The position numbers were made by a program, and so were the translations under genes. Below, piece by piece: positions 1-5,852 of a stretch of 5,852 nt of DNA. Every line of letters starts with the position of its first letter. Position 1 is the stretch's first letter. The notes beneath the pieces were generated by a model. It saw only the letters and a program-made list of their open reading frames with translations, was not told the origin of the DNA and searched no databases. This DNA is from Sporosarcina sp. GTDB taxonomy: Bacteria; Bacillota; Bacilli; Bacillales_A; Planococcaceae. The DNA lies in NCBI GenBank assembly GCA_029263945.1, contig JARIDM010000284.1, positions 1 through 5,852 of the forward strand, given 5' to 3'.

Positions 1-180
1 TTCAATAAATTCTCTGTCACACACGCAGTGTTCTCTGCCCATTTTGTAACAAATATCATGCATTTTACAAACGGCATCGACCTCATTAATAGGTGGACTG
101 GGTCCATTACAACCTGGCCCACACCAATTATAATTAGGAAAGATACAAAAACGTGGTCTATTCCTTCTGTTTTGTGGCAA
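1..180 (-). CDS. Phospholipase A2-like protein, parvovirus VP1-type (partial, C-terminus off the left edge)
   Basis: The reverse strand reads open for 60 codons from a TTG at 180 to the window edge. What is seen: a basic N-terminus (MPQNRRNRPR), then a calcium-loop-like YNWCGPGCNG (residues 17-26), PPIN (29-32), VDAVC (34-38) and the catalytic-type HDICY at 41-45, with His41-Asp42 as the expected active-site pair. There are seven cysteines in 60 residues (12, 20, 24, 38, 44, 52, 54), suggesting disulfides or metal binding. The order GPG...G.P.N..D..C..HD.CY matches the short phospholipase A2 domain of parvovirus VP1, and small Bacillus proteins of this kind exist and are often named VP1-like. 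The family would hydrolyse phospholipid at sn-2 with calcium; activity here is inferred. No signal peptide or membrane segment is visible. The TTG start is chosen because GGAGGT lies 7 bases upstream; an in-frame GTG at 193-195 lies inside that ribosome site and has none of its own. It is divergent from pepD. Confidence 0.8.
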   Translation of the reverse strand, partial: MPQNRRNRPRFCIFPNYNWCGPGCNGPSPPINEVDAVCKMHDICYKMGREHCVCDREFIE

Positions 181-187
181 CTCGAAA

Positions 188-193
188 ACCTCC
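188..193 (-). promoter_or_regulatory. Ribosome binding site fixing the TTG start of the phospholipase A2-like gene
   Basis: On the minus strand GGAGGT is followed by a 7-base spacer and then TTG (178-180). This is a near-ideal Shine-Dalgarno placement. No in-frame ATG occurs between the upstream in-frame stop and the conserved domain, so this site decides the start. Confidence 0.75.
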
Positions 194-284
194 ACTTCTA
201 AACTGAATAATTCCTTATCCTAGCGTATTCAAGAAAATAAAAGGAGACCTCATCAAGTACCTAGTATTTTAGAATTTATGGGTA

Positions 285-293
285 TGCTAAACT
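285..293 (+). promoter_or_regulatory. Possible extended -10 element for pepD
   Basis: TGCTAAACT fits a TG-n-TAnnnT extended -10 about 50 bases before the pepD start. No convincing -35 hexamer sits 16-18 bases upstream. An overlapping alternative, TATGCT at 283-288, is equally weak. The rest of the 181-343 gap holds an AAGGAG-like stretch near 241-246 that is not followed by a start codon at useful spacing. This is a tentative call. Confidence 0.25.
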
Positions 294-330
294 ATAGAAA
301 GTATTGGTTTTATTTGGAGTTTTTAATTGA

Positions 331-337
331 AAGGAAG
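331..337 (+). promoter_or_regulatory. Ribosome binding site deciding the pepD start
   Basis: AAGGAAG lies 6 bases before the ATG at 344 and directly abuts the ATG at 338. The spacing therefore favours 344 as the true start, two codons after 338. The more distant in-frame ATG at 278 has no ribosome site. Confidence 0.7.
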
Positions 338-343
338 ATGCCT

Positions 344-1801
344 ATGTATAAAAGTATAGAAGCATTAACAGCTCATACAGTATTTCATTATTTCGCGGAA
401 ATTTCTAAAATTCCGAGAGGTTCTGGAAATGAACGAGCGATTAGTAATTATTTAGTTGAGTTTGCAAAAGCGCAACAACTAGAAGTCGTACAAGATGAGG
501 CGCTAAATGTCATTATTAAAAAAGCCGCGACAAAGGGGTATGAACAAGCCCCAACTGTGATTCTTCAAGGACATATGGATATGGTTTGTGAAAAAAACCA
601 GGGAACGATACATGATTTTGAAACAGATCCTATTCAGTTAAGAATTATTGACGATATGCTCTATGCTACGGATACAACATTAGGGGCGGATAACGGCATT
701 GCAGTCGCTTATGCCCTCGCTTTATTGGCTGCAACGGACTTACCGCATCCGCCACTTGAGGTCGTCATTACAACAGCGGAAGAAACCACAATGGGCGGAG
801 CCATCGCTGTTGACGCGGAACATTTTAACGGCAAGCTCCTCATCAACCTCGATTCAGGGGAAGACGGAAAACTACTCGTCAGCAGTGCAGGAGGGGTTCA
901 TCTTACGCAAGTGTTACCAATCGAATGGGCCCAAGCACCAAGTGAACATGCAGCGTATCGTATTCATATAAGTGGACTCCAAGGTGGCCATTCGGGCATT
1001 GACATCGACTTAGAAAGAGGCAACGCCAATAAGTTATTGGGCAGATTATTGCATGATTTGACTGCACAAGTAAACTATTCACTACAACAGCTAAACGGCG
1101 GACTTCAATCAAATGCCATTCCAAGAGAAGCGGAAGCCACGATTTTAATTCCCGTCGCTCAAGTCGAAAAAATGAAAGAAATACTAGGGAGCTGGGATGA
1201 AGTTTATAAAAATGAACTACAACTCTCAGACCAAGGTGTTGCAATTACTTTTGAAGAAAGAGAAAGTGCGTCTCACAAGGTTTTTTCTGAGCACACAAAA
1301 GAATATACAATTACTTCTTTATTGTTATTGCCTAACGGTGTACAAGGGATGAGTCGCGGCATTAAAGGGTTAGTTGAGAGCTCAACTAATTTGGGTGTTG
1401 TTGAAACCACAGATACGGAAGTTCGTTTTGAAAATGAAATTAGAAGTTCTGTTAAAAGTATGAAAAAAGCAATTGCAACGGAAGTGACAACAATTGCTAG
1501 GTTATTAGGGAGTACCGTAACAGTCGATAAAGATTATCCTGAATGGGCATATGAGCCAACCTCTAAGTTAAAAGCGTTATTTGAACAAACGTACCGTGAA
1601 AAGTATGAAGAAGACATTGAAGTTATTGCTGTACATGCAGGGATTGAGTGCGGTATTTTTACAGATAAAATACCCGGATTAGATGCGGTTTCCATTGGTC
1701 CAGATATGTTTGAAATTCATACACCTAATGAACATTTAAGTATTCCTTCTACGATTAACAATTGGGAATACCTGACCTACACATTAGAGAAAATAAAATA
1801 G
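344..1801 (+). CDS. pepD: Aminoacyl-histidine dipeptidase (Xaa-His dipeptidase, peptidase family M20)
   Basis: This is a cytoplasmic metal-dependent dipeptidase that, by family, cleaves Xaa-His dipeptides such as carnosine and other small dipeptides, feeding amino-acid recycling. The start at 344 gives 485 residues, the usual PepD length; the open frame extends 22 codons upstream, but those codons lack a ribosome site. Numbered from 344, the M20 residues are all present: QGHMDMV with His77 (metal) and Asp79 (catalytic), LGADNG with bridging Asp116, TTAEET with general-base Glu146 and metal ligand Glu147, LINLDSGE with Asp170, and FEIHTPNEH with His459 as the last metal ligand. GGHSGIDI (His216) lies in the inserted lid/dimerisation domain, and AVHAGIECG (429-437) is in the returning catalytic domain. 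The assignment of roles follows the known PepD pattern. The gene looks intact and monocistronic: a divergent gene lies upstream and a strong hairpin terminator begins 12 bases after the TAG stop. Confidence 0.96.
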   Translation: MYKSIEALTAHTVFHYFAEISKIPRGSGNERAISNYLVEFAKAQQLEVVQDEALNVIIKKAATKGYEQAPTVILQGHMDMVCEKNQGTIHDFETDPIQLRIIDDMLYATDTTLGADNGIAVAYALALLAATDLPHPPLEVVITTAEETTMGGAIAVDAEHFNGKLLINLDSGEDGKLLVSSAGGVHLTQVLPIEWAQAPSEHAAYRIHISGLQGGHSGIDIDLERGNANKLLGRLLHDLTAQVNYSLQQLNGGLQSNAIPREAEATILIPVAQVEKMKEILGSWDEVYKNELQLSDQGVAITFEERESASHKVFSEHTKEYTITSLLLLPNGVQGMSRGIKGLVESSTNLGVVETTDTEVRFENEIRSSVKSMKKAIATEVTTIARLLGSTVTVDKDYPEWAYEPTSKLKALFEQTYREKYEEDIEVIAVHAGIECGIFTDKIPGLDAVSIGPDMFEIHTPNEHLSIPSTINNWEYLTYTLEKIK

Positions 1802-1812
1802 AATAAAATAAT

Positions 1813-1865
1813 GAAACACTTCTTTCTAGCGAGAACCTATGCTAGAAAGAGGTGTTTCCCTTTTT
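1813..1865. terminator. Strong, probably bidirectional intrinsic terminator between convergent genes
   Basis: Arms 1813-1830 and 1841-1858 pair over 18 positions (17 Watson-Crick plus one T-G wobble in the plus-strand transcript) around a 10-base loop, followed by CC and TTTTT at 1861-1865. It ends pepD transcription. On the minus strand the same hairpin has one A-C mismatch and is followed by the T-rich ATTATTTTATT, so it probably also ends the SGNH hydrolase transcript. The T-run overlaps the first base pairs of the TAA stop of that gene (1864-1866). Confidence 0.9.
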
Positions 1866-2853
1866 ATGACGTAAAGTATTCGTCTAATGCACGTGCAAAA
1901 TTTGTCCCCATGATTTTATAGCCTTCCGCATTCGGATGAAGGTCATCAGGCAATAGATGCGCGAATGCTTCACTGAAAATCGAAAGTCCATCTACATAGA
2001 AAAGTTGCTGATCTCCATTGTTATTGAAAATATCGACAACTTCTTTAATTTGTTTTCTCATTTCAATCAGCGTGTATCCCACAAGATTTGGCGTCTCCTC
2101 TCGAAACGCGCCATATATAGGTGAACTTAAAACGATTGGAACGGTCGTATGCTTTTCCCGAATGATTTTGATAAACCCTATAAGAGAGGCTTGGAACGTT
2201 CTATCATTGTAACAATTTGCACCATATGTATTGATGCCCGCACACAGTGAAATGAAATCTACTGGTGTGTCTCTGATGGTTTGCGCAATAATTGGTTCGT
2301 ACTGACATTGCCCACTAAAACCTAGACAAGTCAACGCTAGGTTTAATTTGTTTGCTGCAATCGCAGGCCATGTTTTGGAAGGACTCTCTGCTTCTCTGCA
2401 CTGTGTAATAGAACTTCCATAAGCAATCCACTTTTTTCTTTCCGATAAGTCAAAACCCCAATCAGCATCTAGCTCTATTGATACAGCTTTAATTGAAACT
2501 TTGGCCTGTTGTGATAAATATATTTCTACAAAGTTATTGCTACTTGGTAAACCCTCTAAGATAAAAGCTGTATCTTGAGGATTCGTTGTGATCGTCTTTA
2601 AATATTTTTTATTAAGTACGACGTCAAAAGCTAATGTGTTTTGGCTCGCAGCAAATTCTACTTTTACTTTAGTTGAATTTGTGTTAAATACGATTCGAAC
2701 GCCTGCAGGTATTTCTGCAACACCTTCAAGTAGATTAGGTGTATAAAAATCTTTCTCAACGTAATCGATGCGCCAAGGGGTGATATAATCATCTTTCTCT
2801 TCAAGAGAGATTGCCCCTACAATCGTTTTGTTGTTTAAATCTATTCTTTTCAT
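1864..2853 (-). CDS. SGNH/GDSL-type hydrolase (putative esterase) with N-terminal beta-rich domain
   Basis: This 329-residue protein is a probable serine esterase or acyl hydrolase of unknown substrate. Residues about 1-130 form a beta-rich N-terminal domain resembling the jelly-roll-like domain that precedes the catalytic part in SsfX3-like SGNH enzymes. The SGNH domain follows: block I is AYGSSITQ (144-151) with nucleophile Ser148; block II is GFSGQ with Gly181 as the likely oxyanion-hole glycine; block III is CAGINTYG with Gly206 and Asn208; block V is DDLHPNAEGY with Asp303 and His306 completing the triad. The usual Asp of the GDS motif is replaced by Ser147, a substitution tolerated in several branches of the family. 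No signal peptide or membrane helix is seen, so a cytoplasmic location is inferred. The ATG at 2851-2853 is preceded by TAGGGTG with a 5-base spacer. The gene is convergent with pepD and divergent from the beta-propeller gene, so it is probably transcribed alone. Confidence 0.92.
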   Translation of the reverse strand: MKRIDLNNKTIVGAISLEEKDDYITPWRIDYVEKDFYTPNLLEGVAEIPAGVRIVFNTNSTKVKVEFAASQNTLAFDVVLNKKYLKTITTNPQDTAFILEGLPSSNNFVEIYLSQQAKVSIKAVSIELDADWGFDLSERKKWIAYGSSITQCREAESPSKTWPAIAANKLNLALTCLGFSGQCQYEPIIAQTIRDTPVDFISLCAGINTYGANCYNDRTFQASLIGFIKIIREKHTTVPIVLSSPIYGAFREETPNLVGYTLIEMRKQIKEVVDIFNNNGDQQLFYVDGLSIFSEAFAHLLPDDLHPNAEGYKIMGTNFARALDEYFTS

Positions 2854-2894
2854 ATGAACACCCTAATTCCTAAAGTATTTTATTATGTATACGA

Positions 2895-2905
2895 AGACTA
2901 AGTCT
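2895..2905. promoter_or_regulatory. Palindrome at the expected transcription start (candidate operator)
   Basis: AGACT-A-AGTCT is an 11-base perfect inverted repeat with one central base. It directly abuts the extended -10 and is centred where the SGNH hydrolase transcript should begin, a position suited to repressor binding. No regulator is encoded nearby, and arms of 5 bases can arise by chance, so the role is inferred from placement only. Confidence 0.3.
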
Positions 2906-2914
2906 ATTATATCA
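2906..2914 (-). promoter_or_regulatory. Extended -10 promoter of the SGNH hydrolase gene
   Basis: On the minus strand the sequence reads TGATATAAT, a perfect TATAAT with the TG-n extension, about 52 bases upstream of the start codon. The -35 region (AACTTT or a neighbour at 17-18 bases) is poor, which an extended -10 can offset. This is the best SigA-type promoter match in the window. Confidence 0.6.
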
Positions 2915-3027
2915 TTTAGTGAAAGAAAAAAGTTCGGTTCGTATTTTCAGATAAATCTAATATTGCTGTAACTAATGGCTTCGATAAGAGTCTACTATGT
3001 AAAGGTATTAAAAAGGAGTGACATGTA

Positions 3028-5199
3028 ATGGGGAGATATAAACTTTTATATTTAATTCTTGGCTTATTGACAGTTATGGTGATTGCATTTGCTTTGACTC
3101 TTGAGAAAGTGACCATTCAGGCAAGTGAAGGAGTCATGGTTAATCAGGATTGGATAGCAACATTATCCGCTCCAGTAATTGTTGATGAGGTAAATGAGAA
3201 AAACTTATTTATAACAGATGAGTCTGGTGTGAAAATAACAGATGTGATGCAAATTGAGCACGCTGGACGAACAATTCGGATTCGTGGATTGGATAGTGGA
3301 ACTTACACACTTCATGTAGATGAGAAAATTTTAAAAGGTAAGCCGTTCAAGAGGTTAGCGACCAATCAAATTCGTTTTAAAGTTTACGAGACGATAGAAT
3401 CAGTACAATCCAGAGAAGAACTGGCTCATTATTTTAAACAAATTAAGGTACTGCAAAAAAACGACACATTTGCGATGGATGATAAGGCGGTAGTTGAAGA
3501 AAGTTCTGCTTCAGATTCAAAAACAGACACTGGCTCACTTGAAGCGGATTACTCCGAAACAAATACACAAGTAGAAGGTGTAGATGAATCGGATACGGTT
3601 AAAACAGATGGCCAATATATTTATACCATCCTTGGGAACGAGAAAATTACGATAACGGACATACGAAACCCAAAAGAGCTACGTATTGCTGCGACCCTAA
3701 CGGATAAGGCAAGTACCTATTATCCAACCCAACTATTTCTGCACGAACAATTTCTCATTGTGTTAGGCGACCAATACGAAGCGCATAATGAAGCTGGGGA
3801 TATGAAAGATGATCAAACGATGCCAATAAATGGGATGACAACAGTTCGAATCTACGACATCTCCCAACCCGAGAAGCCGAAGTTTATGCGTGAAATTGGG
3901 ACGGAAGGCTATTTAAATAGTGCGCGTAAAACAGGAGATTTTCTTTATTATGTGACAAATGTACAGCCAAATTACTGGATGCTGGGTGAAACAGAAGATA
4001 TGGAGCTACGTCCTCGACGCAGTGATTCTGCGAAAGGTAAAAAAGTGATGACGCTTGATTATCAAGATATTGCGATCCTTCCTGGCACGACAGAACCCTC
4101 ATATTCAGTCATCACTGCAATCGATTTAACTGCGCCTGCACAAACAGAAGTAATGACGAAAGGCTATCTAGGCGGCAGTGATCAACTTTATATGTCAAAA
4201 GAACATTTATATTTAACGGCTACAAATTATAAGGGTTATTTTAATGAGGAAAATTCGATCACTGGTGTAGCGGATTCAATAACTGCCAGCAGTGAAGTTT
4301 TTAAATTTTCATTGAATGGAACATCGATCGCTTTTGATCATTCAGCTCTGCTAAAAGGCACTGTATTGAACCAGTTTTCAATGGATGAATACAATGGAAA
4401 TTTTCGAGTAGTCACAACGGAAGGGAATTTATGGGACGAACAAAAACCTTCCGAAAATCATTTGTTCGTGTTAGATGAAAAAATGACGATAGTGGGTTCT
4501 GTAGTAGGGCTTGCAAAAGGAGAGCGCATCTATTCAGCCCGCTTCATGGGTGATAAAGCCTATATGGTCACATTTAGGGAAACAGATCCACTCTTTGTTA
4601 TAGATGTGGCAAATCCAGTGGCTCCGAAAGTACTCGGTGAACTGAAAATCCCTGGTTTTAGTAATTATTTACACCCATTAGATGAAAATCATTTAATTGG
4701 TTTTGGTTATGAAACAGTTGCGCAGAAAGGGCAACCAGGAGAAGCCCCAATTATTACAACGTTAGGTATGAAGATTTCTTTGTTTGACGTTTCTGATTTT
4801 CATCAGCCAAAGGAAAAAGATACTGAAATTATTGGGGGAAAGGGAACTTACTCACCAGTGCAACATGACCACAAAGCTTTGTTTCAGCACAAAGAACGCC
4901 ATTTGTTTGGTTTTCCAATTGAGAAATATGAAGGCATAAAGAAAAATGGTGAGTTTGAGGATATTGACTTCCAAAGTTCCGGAGCACTCATCTATGAAAT
5001 CACACCTGAGAATGGCATTGTTTTAAAAGGAGATTTATTAACAGAGAAAGAAAAAGGCGAGCAGTACGCAGACTACGATAAACAAATACAGCGGATATTG
5101 TATAGTGGAGATACATTGTATACCGTATCGATGAAAGGGGTCAGCAATTTTTCTCTTGAGGATTTTAGCGCACTCGATCACTTGTCATTTATGGAATAA
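3028..5199 (+). CDS. Membrane-anchored/secreted beta-propeller domain protein
   Basis: This 723-residue envelope protein has no established function. A hydrophobic segment at residues 6-25, after a short basic start, is a signal anchor or signal peptide; no lipobox is present. Residues about 30-120 look like an SbsA-type Ig-like domain (VMVNQDWIATLSAPV...LDSGTYTLHV). A polar, acidic linker at 145-175 follows. The stretch NTQVEGVDESDTVKTDGQYIY (179-199) is the hallmark entry to the C-terminal beta-propeller domain family of secreted bacterial and archaeal proteins (COG4880/Beta_propel type). Blade-like repeats can be seen as hydrophobic-aspartate-[VI] strands followed by a proline: ITDIRNPKELR (209-219), VRIYDISQPEKPK (273-285), LFVIDVANPVAPK (522-534) and ISLFDVSDFHQPK (583-595). 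The domain runs nearly to the C-terminus. The start has AAGGAGTG with a 7-base spacer. The reading frame is intact. No clear SigA promoter is visible in the 174-base divergent gap. A role in extracellular binding is plausible but not shown. Confidence 0.92.
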   Translation: MGRYKLLYLILGLLTVMVIAFALTLEKVTIQASEGVMVNQDWIATLSAPVIVDEVNEKNLFITDESGVKITDVMQIEHAGRTIRIRGLDSGTYTLHVDEKILKGKPFKRLATNQIRFKVYETIESVQSREELAHYFKQIKVLQKNDTFAMDDKAVVEESSASDSKTDTGSLEADYSETNTQVEGVDESDTVKTDGQYIYTILGNEKITITDIRNPKELRIAATLTDKASTYYPTQLFLHEQFLIVLGDQYEAHNEAGDMKDDQTMPINGMTTVRIYDISQPEKPKFMREIGTEGYLNSARKTGDFLYYVTNVQPNYWMLGETEDMELRPRRSDSAKGKKVMTLDYQDIAILPGTTEPSYSVITAIDLTAPAQTEVMTKGYLGGSDQLYMSKEHLYLTATNYKGYFNEENSITGVADSITASSEVFKFSLNGTSIAFDHSALLKGTVLNQFSMDEYNGNFRVVTTEGNLWDEQKPSENHLFVLDEKMTIVGSVVGLAKGERIYSARFMGDKAYMVTFRETDPLFVIDVANPVAPKVLGELKIPGFSNYLHPLDENHLIGFGYETVAQKGQPGEAPIITTLGMKISLFDVSDFHQPKEKDTEIIGGKGTYSPVQHDHKALFQHKERHLFGFPIEKYEGIKKNGEFEDIDFQSSGALIYEITPENGIVLKGDLLTEKEKGEQYADYDKQIQRILYSGDTLYTVSMKGVSNFSLEDFSALDHLSFME

Positions 5200-5217
5200 T
5201 AGACGCAACTATAAGCA

Positions 5218-5243
5218 AAGCCCTTACACATGTTAATGGGCTT
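5218..5243 (+). terminator. Possible weak hairpin after the beta-propeller gene
   Basis: AAGCCC (5218-5223) and GGGCTT (5238-5243) form a 6-pair stem that can extend by TTA/TAA with one bulged T, 19 bases after the stop codon. The following sequence GATTGAGTAG is not a T-run, so intrinsic termination would be weak. The gap to the next gene is otherwise long enough to separate transcription units. Confidence 0.35.
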
Positions 5244-5289
5244 GATTGAGTAGATTTAAAGTCGGAAGTGGCTTTATATCATAGGGTTC

Positions 5290-5295
5290 TATAAT
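5290..5295 (+). promoter_or_regulatory. Possible -10 element upstream of the lipoprotein gene
   Basis: TATAAT occurs 120 bases before the lipoprotein start. No good -35 is found at 16-18 bases (the best is a GTGGCT-like hexamer), and the leader would be long. The remainder of the 5200-5415 gap contains no gene, RNA element or repeat that I can support. Confidence 0.3.
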
Positions 5296-5415
5296 GTTGT
5301 TTCTTTTAAATCAATTAGGAAGTCCCGCATATTTAAAGCGTTGCTCTTGAGTCTGTTCTGTCGAAAAAGCACTACTATAGCAACACCGACTTACCTTTAT
5401 AAAGGGGGAGAAAAA

Positions 5416-5852
5416 ATGAATAAACTCACTTTTTTAGGCGTTTTATTCATGGCGTTGATATTAGGTGCTTGCGGTGCTTCAAATGAAAAAAATGGTTACA
5501 CGACTTTGAAGGGAGACAACCCACCAAATCTAGTTGTAAAAATTGATGGTGAAAAATACGAAACGGTATTAGGTTCATATTGTTGGGAAATCAGTTCTAA
5601 AGGTGATGAAAAAACAGCTAGTTGTGTTGACACTGCTGGTCCAGTAGATTTGTTAAAGGATAAAGCGCCTATCCAAATTAAGGCTGGTGAGGAAGTCACG
5701 TTGAATGTGGATTACACACCAAAGCCTAATAAAATTCATCTTTCACAAGTGAAAAGTAATCATGATGAAATGGAAATTGAAGTGAAGGACAATCAATTTA
5801 CAGCTCCCAATGAAAAGGGGATCTACTTTTATAGTTACGGCGTCTGGTGGAT
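5416..5852 (+). CDS. Uncharacterised lipoprotein with conserved YCWE / CVDTAGP motifs (partial, C-terminus off the right edge)
   Basis: The frame is open for 145 codons from an ATG preceded by AAGGGGGAG with a 5-base spacer, and it continues past the window end. The N-terminus MNKLTFLGVLFMALILGACG is a classical lipoprotein signal peptide with lipobox LGAC, so Cys19 should be lipidated and the protein held on the outer face of the membrane. The mature part is polar and beta-rich. It contains GSYCWE (53-58) and SCVDTAGP (69-76), whose Cys56 and Cys70 could form a disulfide, then a PKPNKIHL segment (102-109) and an aromatic KGIYFYSYGVWW near the cut end. I recognise this motif pattern as recurring in small lipoproteins of Bacillus relatives, but I know no established function or symbol. 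It is codirectional with the beta-propeller gene but 216 bases away with its own strong ribosome site, so shared transcription is uncertain. Confidence 0.88.
   Translation, partial: MNKLTFLGVLFMALILGACGASNEKNGYTTLKGDNPPNLVVKIDGEKYETVLGSYCWEISSKGDEKTASCVDTAGPVDLLKDKAPIQIKAGEEVTLNVDYTPKPNKIHLSQVKSNHDEMEIEVKDNQFTAPNEKGIYFYSYGVWW

Noticed and set aside
283..312. Sporulation SigE-like promoter on the minus strand (CAATACT, 13 bases, CATACCCA) upstream of the phospholipase-like gene
   Set aside because: The spacing is one base short and both boxes have mismatches; a match of this quality is expected by chance in AT-rich DNA.
699..971. 90-codon plus-strand frame inside pepD
   Set aside because: It is an out-of-frame shadow of the strongly supported pepD frame, with no family resemblance.
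903..1244. 113-codon open frame on the minus strand inside pepD
   Set aside because: It lies opposite a fully conserved M20 peptidase, has no recognisable domain and shows no supporting ribosome site; it is a shadow of pepD.
2018..2212. 64-codon plus-strand frame opposite the SGNH hydrolase
   Set aside because: It is antisense to conserved catalytic-domain coding sequence, with no motif or ribosome site.
3884..4102. 72-codon minus-strand frame inside the beta-propeller gene
   Set aside because: It is antisense to propeller blades and has no independent evidence.
5340..5384. Inverted repeat GTTGCT ... AGCAAC upstream of the lipoprotein
   Set aside because: The arms are only 6 bases and 33 bases apart, with no further pairing inside; probably chance.
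5200..5415. Riboswitch or other structured leader before the lipoprotein
   Set aside because: No known riboswitch core or T-box motif is recognisable, and only short isolated hairpins can be drawn.
5496..5699. 67-codon minus-strand frame at the right end
   Set aside because: It lies opposite the lipoprotein, which has a lipobox, a ribosome site and an open frame to the window edge.
1..5852. Mobile element, defence island or CRISPR array
   Set aside because: No transposase or integrase, direct-repeat array, terminal inverted repeats or defence-gene domain was seen; the content is ordinary chromosomal genes.

Overview
The window is low-GC DNA with strong Shine-Dalgarno sites, a lipobox lipoprotein and protein families typical of the Bacillaceae/Planococcaceae. 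It is most likely chromosomal DNA of a Bacillus-like Firmicute; the genus cannot be fixed from sequence reading alone. I see no insertion sequences, integrases, tRNA, rRNA or CRISPR repeats.

Layout from left to right. (1) Positions 1-180, minus strand: the first 60 codons of a small cysteine-rich protein with a parvovirus-type phospholipase A2 signature. It starts at TTG and runs off the left edge. (2) Positions 344-1801, plus strand: a complete aminoacyl-histidine dipeptidase (PepD, M20 metallopeptidase), divergent from the first gene. (3) Positions 1813-1865: a strong, probably bidirectional hairpin terminator between convergent genes. (4) Positions 1864-2853, minus strand: an SGNH/GDSL-type hydrolase with an N-terminal beta-rich domain, preceded by an extended -10 promoter with a palindrome at the expected transcription start. 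(5) Positions 3028-5199, plus strand: a large membrane-anchored or secreted beta-propeller protein. (6) Positions 5416-5852, plus strand: the first 145 codons of a lipoprotein with a conserved cysteine pair, running off the right edge.

The genes appear to be mostly separate transcription units: two divergent pairs and one convergent pair. Nothing indicates that they form one pathway. PepD is a cytoplasmic enzyme of peptide turnover, the SGNH enzyme is a probable cytoplasmic esterase of unknown substrate, and the beta-propeller protein and lipoprotein are envelope proteins of unknown function. The least ordinary item is the phospholipase A2-like gene, easily missed because it has no ATG start and is cut by the window edge. 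I do not see evidence for a new multi-gene system.
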